Positions 24,959 to 35,945 of a stretch of DNA of 64,000 bases are shown one piece after another. The DNA is taken from positions 172,245,955 through 172,309,954 of the forward strand of contig CM051462.1 of the NCBI GenBank assembly GCA_028095005.1. Reading direction: 5' to 3'. Below the pieces are notes generated by a model, which worked only from the letters and a program-made list of their open reading frames with translations, ran no database searches and was not told the DNA's origin. Position numbers and translations under genes: made by a program. The stretch is from Rhynchospora pubera. Its lineage: Eukaryota; Streptophyta; Magnoliopsida; Poales; Cyperaceae. The stretch's first letter is position 1. Each line of letters starts with the position of its first letter.

Positions 24959-25639
24959 ATAGACGTACGGAACTTGACGCTGTTCCGATCTTTACTCCGG
25001 TAATTACTCGTCTCTGCTCTCTCTGTATTTGCTTCTTTTCTGATTATCAAATCTATCAGGTTTTGTTCATGCGTGTTGTTGCTCCTTATATTTGTACAAT
25101 TTTTTTAAGGTGCAAGCGATTCTGGTGGTAGATATATATCTGACTTGTCCCGATTGAAAGTTCCAAGTTCTATTACTTGAGAATTTAATATTTAGAGTAT
25201 GAATAATATGTGTAAGCTCTCATAAGCCTGACTTGTATCAAAATCAAATTTTGTTTAAAGATCTCGTTTTTTAGGCCCTGAGGGTTGTTAGTTCATAATT
25301 TGATGAACATCACGTGTTGCTTTGATTTTCATATTTACTAAACTTGCATCTCTATGCGTGGAGATGGTTCTTTCTTTTGGCTTTGTGATATTTCTTCTTC
25401 AATTATTGAATTCTTAAAGCACTAAGACAAAGGCTATATCGTTCTTACCTTTTGGATTAGGTTAATTACGAATATACATATATATGAGAAACTGGCATGT
25501 TTGATGAAAGGTTTCGATTTTTCATGTGAATTCCATTTGTTTCTATGTCAAAACTTAATAATAATCTGGCATATTTTTCTCTATTTTGTCCCATTTTGAA
25601 CTTTATAATTCAGGTAATCTACCTTTTTTTTTCTGAGAA
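24959..25639 (+). promoter_or_regulatory. 5' leader with UTR intron of the eRF1-like gene
   Basis: A purine-rich leader exon ends at 24999 before gtaattac. The intron runs 25000-25613 and ends in a good acceptor (cttataattcag). The second leader exon begins 25614, 26 bp before the ATG. A leader intron close to the ATG implies a genomic duplicate, not a retrocopy, and may support expression. The transcription start is not determined. Confidence 0.55.
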
Positions 25640-26575
25640 ATGGCTGATGATCATGAAACTGAGGAATTAAATGAACTCTTAGAATCTGATGACAAGTTTG
25701 GGTTCATTGTAATGGATGGCAATGGTGCCTTATTTGGCACTCTAAGCGGCAACAAAAGGGAAGTTCTCCGCAAATTCAGTGTTGACCTCCCTAAAAAGCA
25801 TGGCCGTGGTGGTCAATCAGCTCTTCATTTTGCCCGTCTTCGCATGGAGAAGCGCCACAATTATATTAGAAAGACAGCTGAACTGGCAACCCAGTTTTTC
25901 ATAAATCCTGCCACGAGCCAACCTAATGTGTCTGGGTTGATCCTAGGTGCGTCAGCTGATTTCAAAACTGAGCTGAGGCAGTCTGACATGTTTGATCCAC
26001 GCCTTCAAGCAAAAAGTCTTAATGCAGTTGATGTGTCATATGGTGGTGAGAATGGTTTTAACCAAGCAATTGAATTATCAGCTGAGATTCTTGCAAATGT
26101 GAAATTCATTCAGGAAAAAAAGCTGATTGGCAAATACTTAGAAGAGATAAGCCAAGATACAGGCAAGTATGTTTTTGGAGTCGAAGATACCTTAAAAGCC
26201 CTGGCAATGGGAGCAGTGGAAACTTTAATTGTGTGGGAGAATCTTGACATAAATCGGTACACGTTGAACAATATGACAACTGGAGAAATTATTGTAAAGC
26301 ACTTGAACAAAGAGCAGGAAGCAAACCAGGCTAACTTCCGAGACCCAGAAAGCAATGCTGAGCTTGAAGTGCAGGGAAACATCTCTCTTTCAGAGTGGTT
26401 TGCAAATGAGTACAAAAAGTTTGGCTGCACCCTGGAGTTTGTTACCAACAAGTCTCAGGAGGGGTCTCAGTTCTGTAGGGGATTTGGTGGCGTTGGTGGA
26501 ATTCTGCGTTATCAGTTGAACATGAGGACGCTTGATGAGGTGAATGGCGAAGAGGTTTACGAGGACTCTGATTAG
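25640..26575 (+). CDS. eRF1-like protein lacking the stop-codon recognition domain
   Basis: Intact single-exon ORF of 311 residues, against about 435 for normal plant eRF1. Residues 1-7 (MADDHET) match the usual N-terminus. Residue 8 onward (EELNELLESDDKFGFIVMDG) matches the family from about residue 138. The domain with the NIKS, GTS and YxCxxxF stop-codon motifs is therefore missing, while reading frame and start are kept. The catalytic GGQ is intact (residues 57-59, in KKHGRGGQSALHFARLRMEK). The central domain and the C-terminal eRF3-binding domain are complete, including YGGENGFNQAIELS, FVTNKSQEGSQFCRGFGG and an acidic tail. The ATG has a good plant context (aaATGGC). It lies 2.4 kb from the eRF3 locus, same strand. 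Possible roles are a codon-blind or dominant-negative release factor. A recent pseudogene is the alternative. Confidence 0.9.
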   Translation: MADDHETEELNELLESDDKFGFIVMDGNGALFGTLSGNKREVLRKFSVDLPKKHGRGGQSALHFARLRMEKRHNYIRKTAELATQFFINPATSQPNVSGLILGASADFKTELRQSDMFDPRLQAKSLNAVDVSYGGENGFNQAIELSAEILANVKFIQEKKLIGKYLEEISQDTGKYVFGVEDTLKALAMGAVETLIVWENLDINRYTLNNMTTGEIIVKHLNKEQEANQANFRDPESNAELEVQGNISLSEWFANEYKKFGCTLEFVTNKSQEGSQFCRGFGGVGGILRYQLNMRTLDEVNGEEVYEDSD

Positions 26576-28500
26576 CAATTAGCCAATCAAATGCTAGGGC
26601 TGGCCGAGAAAGAAAGCACATCGAGCATAGAATTGATGAGCAACCTATCTTGTTTGAGTAATATTCTTTCTCTTTTAATTAATTTGTGCAGTGTAGTTAA
26701 AATAGTTGTACATAGTTAATTTGTGCAGGGTTCGGTAGGGTTGGATATTGGGATTGTTAAAAACTTAAAATAGTTGCACATAGAAGGAAAAATAAATCAA
26801 ATGGAGGATAACACTACCAGCAATAATGCTCTCAACCCTTTGGTTTGTTGCAATGCTAACAGTTGTCACCTTTCCTTCAACCCTTGTTTGTCCAAGTAAT
26901 CTGTTGTATTGAACTAGAAGAAAAACATCCATTTATGGTTTGACTATCTTTTTCTTTCCGTGAAAATATATCTAAGTCAGGATAAGTCTCAGATTGATTA
27001 GTAAATCTGTAGGGATGACTAACCGAGCAATTTAGAAAGAAATAACGAATTAACCTTTGGATCTAATTCATGGGTGTTAATCTTTTTGACAAATAGTATC
27101 TTTTGCACAGGAGAATTTTAAAAAGGCATGCGTGACAAGGCCAGCTTTTACACCAAGCAGCAGAAGATCTATGGGGCTATCTATTATCTAAGATAGGAAT
27201 TAGCAAAAATATGATATTCTTTTGTTATAAGTCATAACTATAAGCCATATTATCTACTCTGAGGCACAGTATGTGTTTGTTCCACTTTATCAGATGGAAT
27301 ACTATTAATTGTGCTTTTCATTAAAAGTTCCTTCAGCATTTAAGTCTTCGCATGTGAGAAATAATTCTGGCATTTTCTCGTTGCTTGTGGTGTTATGTTA
27401 CAAACTATGGTTTTGTTTTGTAATATTTAGTCTTTGTGGGCAGAGTGATGCTGGATTAGTCTAGAGTTTTACAATTCTTGTTAGAGCAACTTGCTTATGT
27501 CATCGAGATAATCTTCAAAATCAACTATTTCTAGAAACTTTTTTGATGTAATATGGTTATTAGCTAATAAAGCATGTGTTGATGGCTCATTTAGAACTAA
27601 ATGGTTTGTACGCTCAAACGGTCAAACCCAAACTGGCGCCAAGCTTTCCCTTGCTAAAATCTGAAATTTTATGTTTTATATTTGAGCAAAAGAATATTTT
27701 AAAAATAGGACGAGCATTGTACTTATTCTACCTTGTTTATTTTTATTATCTTTTTGAGATGAGATGAAAACACGAACATTACACATCAACAACACCAAAT
27801 TACACAAAAGGAAAAGTACTCATGTTTGTGCTGGTATGAGCAAGCCACCAAAAAAAAAAAAAGGTTATTAACAGTGGACTAATCAGGTTTCTTCTTGGCG
27901 CCATAGATAGAGTATATCGTGATCTTGACATATTATATTTGACAACTGTGCCAAATGACAAAAGGAGAACAAATAAAAGTATTTGAATTACAAATATGTC
28001 CTTTATACTTTTTTTTTTGGATGGTCGGGTGACAAAGCACCACACCGGCCGGCAAATGTCCTTTAATGGTTTAAATAGGGTCTGTTGACTCTGTTCCAAA
28101 TTTTGTTGTCTTTATTGAGAAACTTGATAATTTTTTCAATAGTGGTACTTTATGGTCATTACGTTCATCAATGAATATACTAGCAGATAAAGAAAAAAGA
28201 TGAAAAATGTGTGGTCTCCTATATTGTGAGCAGCAGGGCCCAGCAAAGAGTTGTCATATATACCTGTCATTTGCAATAGTACATTAGTACTCCTCTGCCT
28301 GTATAATTTTAATTTTGGAATTTTTCCATATAAACAAACAAGAGACAAGAGACTAGAGAGTAAAGTAAGAGATGTGATATGAACCAGAAACTAACCAAAG
28401 ATATAAGAGGGGTCCGATGCATGAGATTAATCTTTGATATGTTGCATATGAATTAGCCTAATAGCATAATAGCATTGCAGAATCAATCAATTTGAATTTG
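26576..28500. other. intergenic; 3' flank of eRF1-like and promoter of the PPR gene
   Basis: AT-rich sequence without supported genes. Readings at 27576-27767 and 27800-28099 (minus) have no motifs. Confidence 0.45.
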
Positions 28501-29937
28501 ATGATGCACTTGTTACCGTCTCTGCTTCAGAAGCATTTCACGGAACCCACCAAAATCCTTCAAATCCACGCACTCTTCATCACCTCTGGCTTCTTCCTTC
28601 TTCCCAACCCCAACCAATCACGCACCATCGCTTTCAACTGTTTGATCCAAACCTACCTCCGCCAACGCACACCCAAACCCAAACCCCCTCATGCACCTCT
28701 CCGCCTCTTCCTTCAACTACTCTCTTCCGGAGCTCAGCCCAACCACCACACCTTCCCTTCACTCCTCAAATCCTCCTCCTCTCCTCTTATCGGGACTTCC
28801 ATTCATGGCCAAACACTGCGGCGCGGCTTTGTATTGGACGACTTCATCGGCTGCTCTCTCATCAAGTTCTATGCTCAGTTGGGTCGTTTTTCGGATGCAA
28901 AGAAGGTGTTCGACGAAATGCCTCACCCAGACTTGGCTTCTTGCAATGCCATGCTTGATATGCTGTGTGCTTGCCATGACATGGGTTCCGCTTATGACTT
29001 CTTTCAGAGCATGTCAATCAGAGACATTGCTTCCTGGACAACTATGATAAATGGGTTTTCAAAAAATGGCTCTTATTCCAGCGCAATTCAGCTATTCAGA
29101 AGGTTGATTCATGAAGGTGAGAATGTATTTGCGAAAATGATACCTAATGAAGCTACAATTGTTAGTGTACTATCTGCATGTGCAAGTGTAGATGATCGAG
29201 AAGGTTTAAATGTAGGAACAGAGATTCATTCACATATTATTCAGCGTCAGATACATCTCTCGGCTTTCTTGGGTACAGCCTTAATCGACTTATATGGCAA
29301 GCATGGCCATCTATATTATTGTGAGAATATATTTAAGGCAATTATTCAAAAGGAGGTTTGCACATGGAATGCGATGATATCTGCATTGGCATGTAATGGA
29401 GGAGAGGAGAATGCCTTGCAGATGTTTGAGAGAATGCAGTCTGATGGAGTAGTGCCAAACCATATTACCTTACTTGCAGTCTTGACTGCATGTTCCCGTG
29501 CAGGTTTGGTGGATTTGGGAGTACAACATTTTGAAGCCATGGTTAGCAAATACGGTCTCACTCCATTGATGAGGCATTATGGGTGTATGGTGGATTTGTT
29601 TGGAAGAGCTGGGTTGCTACACAAGGCTATGAATTTTATAATGCAAATGCCTTTTGAAGCGGATGAATCAGTTTGGGGTGCACTTTTTGGATCGTGCAAG
29701 CTCCATGGAAATGCTGAACTTGGGGCTTATGTGGGGCAAAAATTACTAAATCTTGAGCCTTGGTATGGTGGCTGGTACAAAACCTTGAGAAATATTTATG
29801 CAGAGGCAGGAAGGTGGCAAAATGTAGTGGAAATGAGAGAGAATATGATTTTGACCGGGGCTAAGATGGTTACGGGAAAGAGCTATGTCAACTCTACTTG
29901 CACAACTGGCAATCCAATCCAGCATCATCTGATCTGA
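28501..29937 (+). CDS. PLS-class pentatricopeptide repeat protein (E subgroup)
   Basis: Intact intronless ORF of 478 residues from the first ATG at 28501 (a second ATG follows immediately). Tandem PPR motifs are visible: FIGCSLIKFYAQLGRFSDAK with VFDEMPHPDLASCN, then NAMLDMLC..DFFQSM, TTMINGFSKNGSYSSAIQLF, FLGTALIDLYGKHGHLYYCE, NAMISALACNGGEENALQMF, TLLAVLTACSRAGLVDLGVQ and GCMVDLFGRAGLLHKAMNFI. The C-terminus has an E-type motif (VWGALFGSCKLHGNAELG, then RNIYAEAGRWQNVVEMRE) and no DYW domain. PLS-E proteins bind single organelle transcripts and usually guide C-to-U editing with a DYW partner. The N-terminus (MMHLLPSLLQKHF) could be a mitochondrial or plastid signal. It resembles the Arabidopsis At1g10330 type, which I recall only loosely. 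It is convergent with the minus-strand exons at 30065-30279. Confidence 0.93.
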   Translation: MMHLLPSLLQKHFTEPTKILQIHALFITSGFFLLPNPNQSRTIAFNCLIQTYLRQRTPKPKPPHAPLRLFLQLLSSGAQPNHHTFPSLLKSSSSPLIGTSIHGQTLRRGFVLDDFIGCSLIKFYAQLGRFSDAKKVFDEMPHPDLASCNAMLDMLCACHDMGSAYDFFQSMSIRDIASWTTMINGFSKNGSYSSAIQLFRRLIHEGENVFAKMIPNEATIVSVLSACASVDDREGLNVGTEIHSHIIQRQIHLSAFLGTALIDLYGKHGHLYYCENIFKAIIQKEVCTWNAMISALACNGGEENALQMFERMQSDGVVPNHITLLAVLTACSRAGLVDLGVQHFEAMVSKYGLTPLMRHYGCMVDLFGRAGLLHKAMNFIMQMPFEADESVWGALFGSCKLHGNAELGAYVGQKLLNLEPWYGGWYKTLRNIYAEAGRWQNVVEMRENMILTGAKMVTGKSYVNSTCTTGNPIQHHLI

Positions 29938-30064
29938 TTATGTGACCTGATAGAAGCTATCAGCCTAAACAATCACAGTAAAATTAATTACTGAAAGGAG
30001 AAAACAATACGAGATTTGACTTCATGTTTAGTTCTGTTCAAGGAAAAAGATGAATACCGGTCCA

Positions 30065-30279
30065 TTAATCATCGGCGTCAAGGTTCGAGTACAGCAGGGT
30101 GCGGTACATCAGAGGATTTTGTTCCATGGCACAGTAGTCCAGTAACCCTGCACCCCAAAAAAAATTAAAAAAATGTAGGTCATATAATTAAACAAAACCA
30201 CTTGGGTACATTCCAGCCAAGACCGAGCTGATTTGCTGTTGTTGGAGGAGATTTGACATGTCATTTGACCCGTTCAATG
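30065..30279 (-). CDS. last two exons of an unidentified gene
   Basis: On the minus strand, exon 30199-30279 (acceptor cattgttgcag, donor gttttg) reads LNGSNDMSNLLQQQ.. and ends AGMYPS plus one base. Exon 30065-30147 (acceptor ggggtgcag) completes the Gly codon and reads LLDYCAMEQNPLMYRTLLYS with an acidic end and TAA. The phases (81 nt and 83 nt) fit exactly, and the Q-rich then hydrophobic C-terminus looks like a real protein end. I do not recognise the family. Upstream exons were not found to the right, so the gene may be truncated or have long introns. Its stop is 128 bp from the stop of the PPR gene, tail to tail. Confidence 0.5.
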
Positions 30280-31631
30280 CTGCAACAATGTTAGGGCCAG
30301 GAAGTTACCTGGCCGACCTGTTTAGGCAGGGGATATACATAATACATGCAACAATAAATGCCGGTTTTTTTTATTTGCTTTGTTTCTATACTTAGCAGCC
30401 ACGGCTAAGTTCTCTAAAAACAAACAATACACCGGTTTGAAAGCCATTCATAGTGAATTTTAAGAATATTCAATGAGGGTGTAGGCCGATCCCTCTCTAC
30501 CTTGGCCCCTCTTCTTTTCTGTTGTCCTTTAGTCAATTTCGGTTTTAAATTGTTCCCATTCAATTTTAATTTGTCGAATTTATTTAACCTTGTTTCTAAT
30601 TTTTAATTTGACTGGTCATAGAGTATGTGAACAGTAAACCCTAGATTTGACAATAGTATGAAATTGGCACCATTTGGGTTTGAATTTGTTTTTAAAATTT
30701 TGTTTCTAATATCGCTCCAGAACAGTTCAAAAACAACAGTTTTGAAAAATCCGAAAAAATACTTACAAAGTTAAGAACTAATTAGATTAATGATTTTCTA
30801 AAATTTTTTAAAAATACTTAAAAGTTTTGAAAAAATGTAAAATTTGGTCTGTATGGAGATTTTAATAGGGAGATCATATTAGACGTTTTGGATCGGTCAT
30901 TTTGATCTATATATACAGTAGTTTTGATAGCAACTCACAGACACTATGCGAAAATAAATTGATCCTTCTCTTATATATTTATAATTTTCAAGTCTGAAAA
31001 GCGGCCAAAATATTCCTTCAACATTTGATGAAATTCATTGATATGAAATTCGAATTCTCTTTGTTACAAATTTACAATCGCTTGTTATTTGAGTTGGGAA
31101 GCAATAGAAGCTTAGAGGCTCTATTTCTATCCATTTTGCGAGGGAAAAGAGAAATTTCTGCTGAAATCTTTAGCATTCAAATATTTGATCTCCGTTCAAG
31201 TCTTTAGCATTCCAAATATTTGTTAAATTGCTAATTTACTTTTTCTTTTGCTTCAATGCTCCAACAATGTATCCTTATTTTTTTACCTTATTCTTCTTCC
31301 GATGATCGATTCATTTATATCGATACAAATTTAACAATTATATTGAACCTCGAATTCCAAACATATTAGATGTTGAACACTATGGTATGATTGGTATCTA
31401 TCAAATTGCAAACACGGACGGCTGTAACTAGCACATGAATAGCGCCCCCAGAAAAGACTATCATTCTCAAAGCCTCGAGAAGGGAATAACAATAAAATGT
31501 CAAGCTGCTGACACATATATAACAAATCGGAGGATCCATGCTCAAGTTGTTCCAGCCCAGGATGAAAGTAACGTCTATTTCGACAACACAAACTCATTGG
31601 ACTTTCCGTAAATGAAAATGTGCGATTATAC
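30280..31631. other. intergenic or unresolved introns
   Basis: AT-rich sequence. A plus-strand reading at about 31405-31610 (with TYITNRRIHAQVV) is open but unrecognised. No supported exon for the minus-strand gene was seen. Confidence 0.35.
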
Positions 31632-31634
31632 TAG

Positions 31635-31823
31635 GGCTCCGTTTGGATGCGTTGAGAATAAGGTAGGAAGAAGGAATAAGGGAAGAAATTTATTGGGAAG
31701 ATGTAAATTTATTAAGAAGTGTGTAACTTTTGTGAAGAGTTTGGATGGTTAGAAATAAATTTATTGATAAAAAATGATTATTTCTTATTCCTTATTCCGG
31801 AAAGAAGCCATCTAAACGGAGCC
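31635..31823. mobile_element. MITE, ggctccgtttggat family, copy 3
   Basis: A 189-bp element with termini ggctccgtttggat / atctaaacggagcc and TAG duplications at 31632-31634 and 31824-31826. It shares AAGAAGGAATAAGGGAAGAA and GTGAAGAGTTTGGAT with the other copies. Its right end lies 14 bp before the start of segmental-duplication copy A. Confidence 0.8.
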
Positions 31824-32702
31824 TAGTAAAATATATGAAAGAGAGAGCGATTGGAAAACGCAACTAAGAAAATGTAATCTTGGAAAGCAATATTCTCTCT
31901 TTTTTGGGATAATATCATCACTTCACTTCATTTATCTACAGTTTGTTGTCCTTATTTTGTAAAAAATAATAATAAATAACAAATTTTTAGTTGATTTTTT
32001 GAGATAAAAATAAAAAAAATCAACCCTCAAACTTTAAATACTCAAAGAGTAATATATCTTGATCAAGTGTTAAAGAGCAATAAATCTTAAGTGAAAAGTT
32101 ACATGTTTAAAATCCAAATTGAGGTCTTTAATAAATATTTAATTAAAAAATAAGTTTAGAAACTAGACTCCCAATTTATCTAAAAAAAAAATGACTAGCG
32201 ATAGGTCGGACAGATGAAAATGACTAATGTCAGGGACAAGTAATTAATGTTATCCCTCATGAAGCCTGTAATAGAGAATCCGAACACCTGCTTATCAAGC
32301 TAGCATAGACATAGTGGCATCCAACTAAGGCGGTCAACAAAGTAACATTTGACGTTTTCCGCGTATGTTCCATTGAAACGGAACATCGAACGGAACGAAA
32401 TGTGTTTTCGCTACAAAAACGAAATGGGTAAACGGAATTTGTGTCTGATTCCGTTAGCTGAAACGGACAGTAAACGAAATAGTTCGATTCCATATTCGTT
32501 TATATCCATTCCGTCCAGGATTCTATGAGTATGGAATATATTTGATAGTAGATAATTTTTAGGCGGAGTAAACGAAAAGTCCACTCCTTGCACCCTGTTC
32601 AATGCTTGGAGATTGTCATGTGTTATTTCCTTTTTCTCTTAATCAAATTATTTTGTTTCCTTACACTCTGTCTGATGCAAAATTTTGTTAGAAAATACTT
32701 GT

Positions 32703-33853
32703 GGGGCCCGTTTGCATCGCTTAGGAATTTGAGAAATTTGGAGAAGTTACAATTCTTAGGAATAAATTTATTGGGAAGTGTGTAACTTTGTAAAGAGTTT
32801 GGATTGTTTATAATAAATTTATGGTCAGGGACGAAGCTATTGAGGGGCAAGGGGTGGCACTTGCCTACCCTTGTTTTTTTAAAATTAATTACCATATGTT
32901 AATTTTGCTATTCATTAGAACATAAAAATAAAAGTGCCCATGCTTAATTTAGCAGGAGTGCCTAGGCTTTCAATTTTTTCCTTCACTCTTGTGCCTCAGA
33001 AAGGCGAGACATTCTGAGATGATTTATAATTTTTTAATCATGACTTTGCAATTTTTACAAACAATATGAAATATATTGGACAACTATCAAATTTTTTTTT
33101 TTGCACCTACAAAAGTTGGAGAGTTATTTTTTTAGTATTTTAACATCTATTCTTATTATAAGTATTTTGTGTTGTATCATTTTGTTCGTAGAATTAAACT
33201 TTATACTATGATTCCTACATCTAGATCTAAATATAAATATACCATAGTAAATATTTTTCATATAGTGTCTTTCTGATTTTTTTTTTTTTGAAAAGATAGA
33301 ATCAAACTTTATACTATGATTCATGTAGATAAATCTAGATATAAATATATCATAGTAGTTTTTTTTTATATAATAGTGTCTTACTGAGTTTTCTTTTTTG
33401 TTTTTTAAAAAAAACTGATGTAATTAAGATTAATTATATAGATACTTGGAGATATACTTTAGTATCTCAAAATCTGGTATATTATCATACAATATAAAAG
33501 TCAAACAATTATTCAATTTTGTATTTCTATGTTCCATTTACTAGTAATATTTTAATATGTCATCCAATAATAAAATTTCACTATTTATTTATTAGATTTA
33601 ATATATTTTGTTATTTATTAAAATTTTCTTCTATTGGACTATAATAGTATCATTATTGATTATGTTTGAGAAAATAATATATTTATGTATAAAATTGATT
33701 TATTATATTTATTTTTTTATATTAATTTTATTGTTATAGCATTGACTTAATGATTTTGTTATGGTGTCCATGCTTAAAATTTGTCTGGATTCGTCCCTGT
33801 TTATGGTAAGAAGATGAAATTCTCCAAATTTTTTGGGGAATCCAAACAGCCCC
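32703..33853. mobile_element. middle MITE of the nest, interrupted by a hAT element
   Basis: Left end gggcccgtttgcat, right end atccaaacagccc, with a TTTGGAGAA.. / ..TTCTCCAAA inner inverted repeat. It resembles the Tourist-like MITEs of this window (also shares GTGTAACTTTGTAAAGAG). Flanks share tgtg; the exact duplication is uncertain. It is split by the insertion at 32826-33799. Confidence 0.6.
32826..33799. mobile_element. 974-bp non-autonomous hAT element (inner element of the nest)
   Basis: TIR cagggacgaa / ttcgtccctg and an exact 8-bp duplication tttatggt (32818-32825, 33800-33807), the hallmark of hAT transposition. The left end has ggggcaaggggtggcacttg, typical of the family whose transposase relic lies at 51020-51320. 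That relic's end (tggatccgcccgtg) also resembles this right end. The interior is AT-rich and non-coding. Confidence 0.88.
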
Positions 33854-35945
33854 TGTGACAGTTGGGTAAATTGTCACTCAACGTTGCTTAACGTTGTGAA
33901 CGTTTAGTAAAATAGAACATCTACGAATAAAAAATTTTGTGTCGTCCATCAAACGCGACATACAACAGAAACAACTTTTCCACCGTTGATCCAACGTAAC
34001 AAATAACGGAAACGTATTTTTCCGTATCTGCTGTTAACATTAGACAGCCCTGATCCAACCGTGGAAACATTACCTTTTGACATCTACTACTTGGGAACTG
34101 GGGTTTTGACTTTTCAGTTTATTATGGGTCTATCCATCACCCTAATTTTTTAAAAAAAAATTCTTATGAATTTCAATTCGGACATGCAAACTAATTTAAT
34201 AGGGTTATTTATACTATGTAGGGTTATCCTTATCCGAGGACCTATTCCTCGTCCAGGCAAACATGCCAACCGAATAACAGAGACGCACAAACAGAGTAAA
34301 TTGCAAACCAAAGTACTCGGTAGCAAAAGAAATTAGTAAATTAAAATAATTGTTCCGGATAATAATTTTTTATAATTTTTTCTCTTTTAGTGCATGAATT
34401 ACTACCCGAATAATGAGTGGTTAATTTTGTTTTTTCAACGTCCACTTCATTCACATGAGATGTCATATTAAATGAATGATGTGCTCACTTCATATGCAAA
34501 ACTTCACACTCTTCTACTAGAATTTCACGCCTCAAATTGAGGCTGAAACTATTCGTTCTCACACAAGCTTGAACATAACTTATCTATTTTTCATATATGC
34601 AATCAAAAAACACTTTTCAGTGTTGTCTTTGCTTGCAATTAAAAAAAAAGACCATACAAATAATGATTAATGATTTATTTGATAAGACATTAGAGGAAGC
34701 TGATAGTAACTAATCTTATAAATCCTTTTTCAAACATAGCACCATAGGTAAATTAATCTATATGTTTTAGGATTATATGAATGTCAATGATTTTTATTTT
34801 AGGAATGAAATGGGTTTCATAAATATACTTTAGATTCTCTAAATCGCTTTTCAAATATAAAATCATCAATTATTAGTTTGCTTATGGATTCTATTTCACT
34901 TCATATTTGAATTAAATTTCCTTTTATTTTATGTTAGTTTTTGTAAAATTTCATAATTGGTGTAAAGCAAATTAGTCTAGCTAATCATTTGATTTTATAA
35001 TAATATTCTAAACTACAACAAAACTTTGACAGATACTCATTTTCTCGTCGTATATTCTAATTCTCTAATTAGTCTAAGCTAGTCATTTGATCTTATAATA
35101 ATACTAACAAACTTATCAATTTCCACCAATCAACTACATCATTCATTGCTAATTAGTTTGTTTTAAACAAAACTATTCAGAAAAATATGAAGGACAAATA
35201 AACAAAATTTTTCACAACTCTTAAGATGAAATGCTTCGTTCTGTTAAGAATCACAAGTTACCAAAATAATCAAATATATTGTATCTAATTCACAATATAA
35301 AATTATGCTTTTAAAGTTCAAACCTCAACATGGTTCAGTGCTTGAAAGCGGTGAATAACACGCAATATGAGTAAGTGATCAATATGTTTTAAGAGTCCAT
35401 CCATCCTAGATTGGACAAAGAGAGAAATGAGAGAGAACAAATAATAGAAAGAGAAGGTTAAAACACTTTTTCTTATAAATTTTCCCAAATTTAAATTTCT
35501 ACTTCTTTAGAACTTTGTGGCCCTAATTTTGGGAAAAAAATAATCAAAGGCATTTTTTTCAGCTTGTGTGTTTGAACAGAATAGCTGCATCCAAAGGTGA
35601 TCCCAACAAAAAAATATATATAAATAATGTGGTTCTTACATATGACTTTTTCGTCCCTTCACTGTTATCATCATCTGGATCATCATTTAGATTTTCATTC
35701 ATTTTATGCGCATTTATTTTAGGCAGATATTCTAGGAACTTTTTAGTCCTTGGCATAAAATCGATAAGTATCAACATCTGGGACTCCAGTTTGCGGCGAT
35801 AGTTCTGACAGTGATTTTTTATGTTTAAGGAGTTAGGAAACTACAATAGTTAAGTACCTCTGGAAAGAGGTCTCAGTATGAAAAGTCATAGAAGTTAATT
35901 GAGACCTCCTCCTTGACATGAGCACCGCAAAATTTTTTAAAAAAA

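Larger units (their letters stand above)
32326..34052. mobile_element. outer transposon of a three-level nest
   Basis: Imperfect TIRs (taaggcggtc left; cagggctgtc from the right end reversed) and a 7-bp duplication atccaac (32319-32325, 34053-34059). The ends contain repeated AACGGAA-type motifs. The paralogous copy B has a single atccaac at about 52110 with continuous flanks, so it is an empty site. Without the inner elements this one would be about 0.6 kb. The superfamily is unclear (7-8 bp duplication suggests hAT). Confidence 0.65.
31838..35945. repeat. segmental duplication, copy A
   Basis: Several blocks match 51582-53310 in the same order and orientation. They include the AGAGAGAGCG start, tgacattagaggaa-type sequence near 34690, the direct match of cgaacacctgc..tatcaagct at 32281, gccaaccgaa..aacagagacgcacaaa at 34266, catgagatgtcatatta at 34457, and the right end tttaaggagtt..gtctcagtat at 35824-35880. 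Copy A is longer because of the nested transposons at 32326-34052 and extra sequence at about 35060-35790. Confidence 0.8.

Noticed and set aside
26110..26578. Minus-strand ORFs over the eRF1-like gene
   Set aside because: Shadows of the conserved sense ORF, with no motifs.
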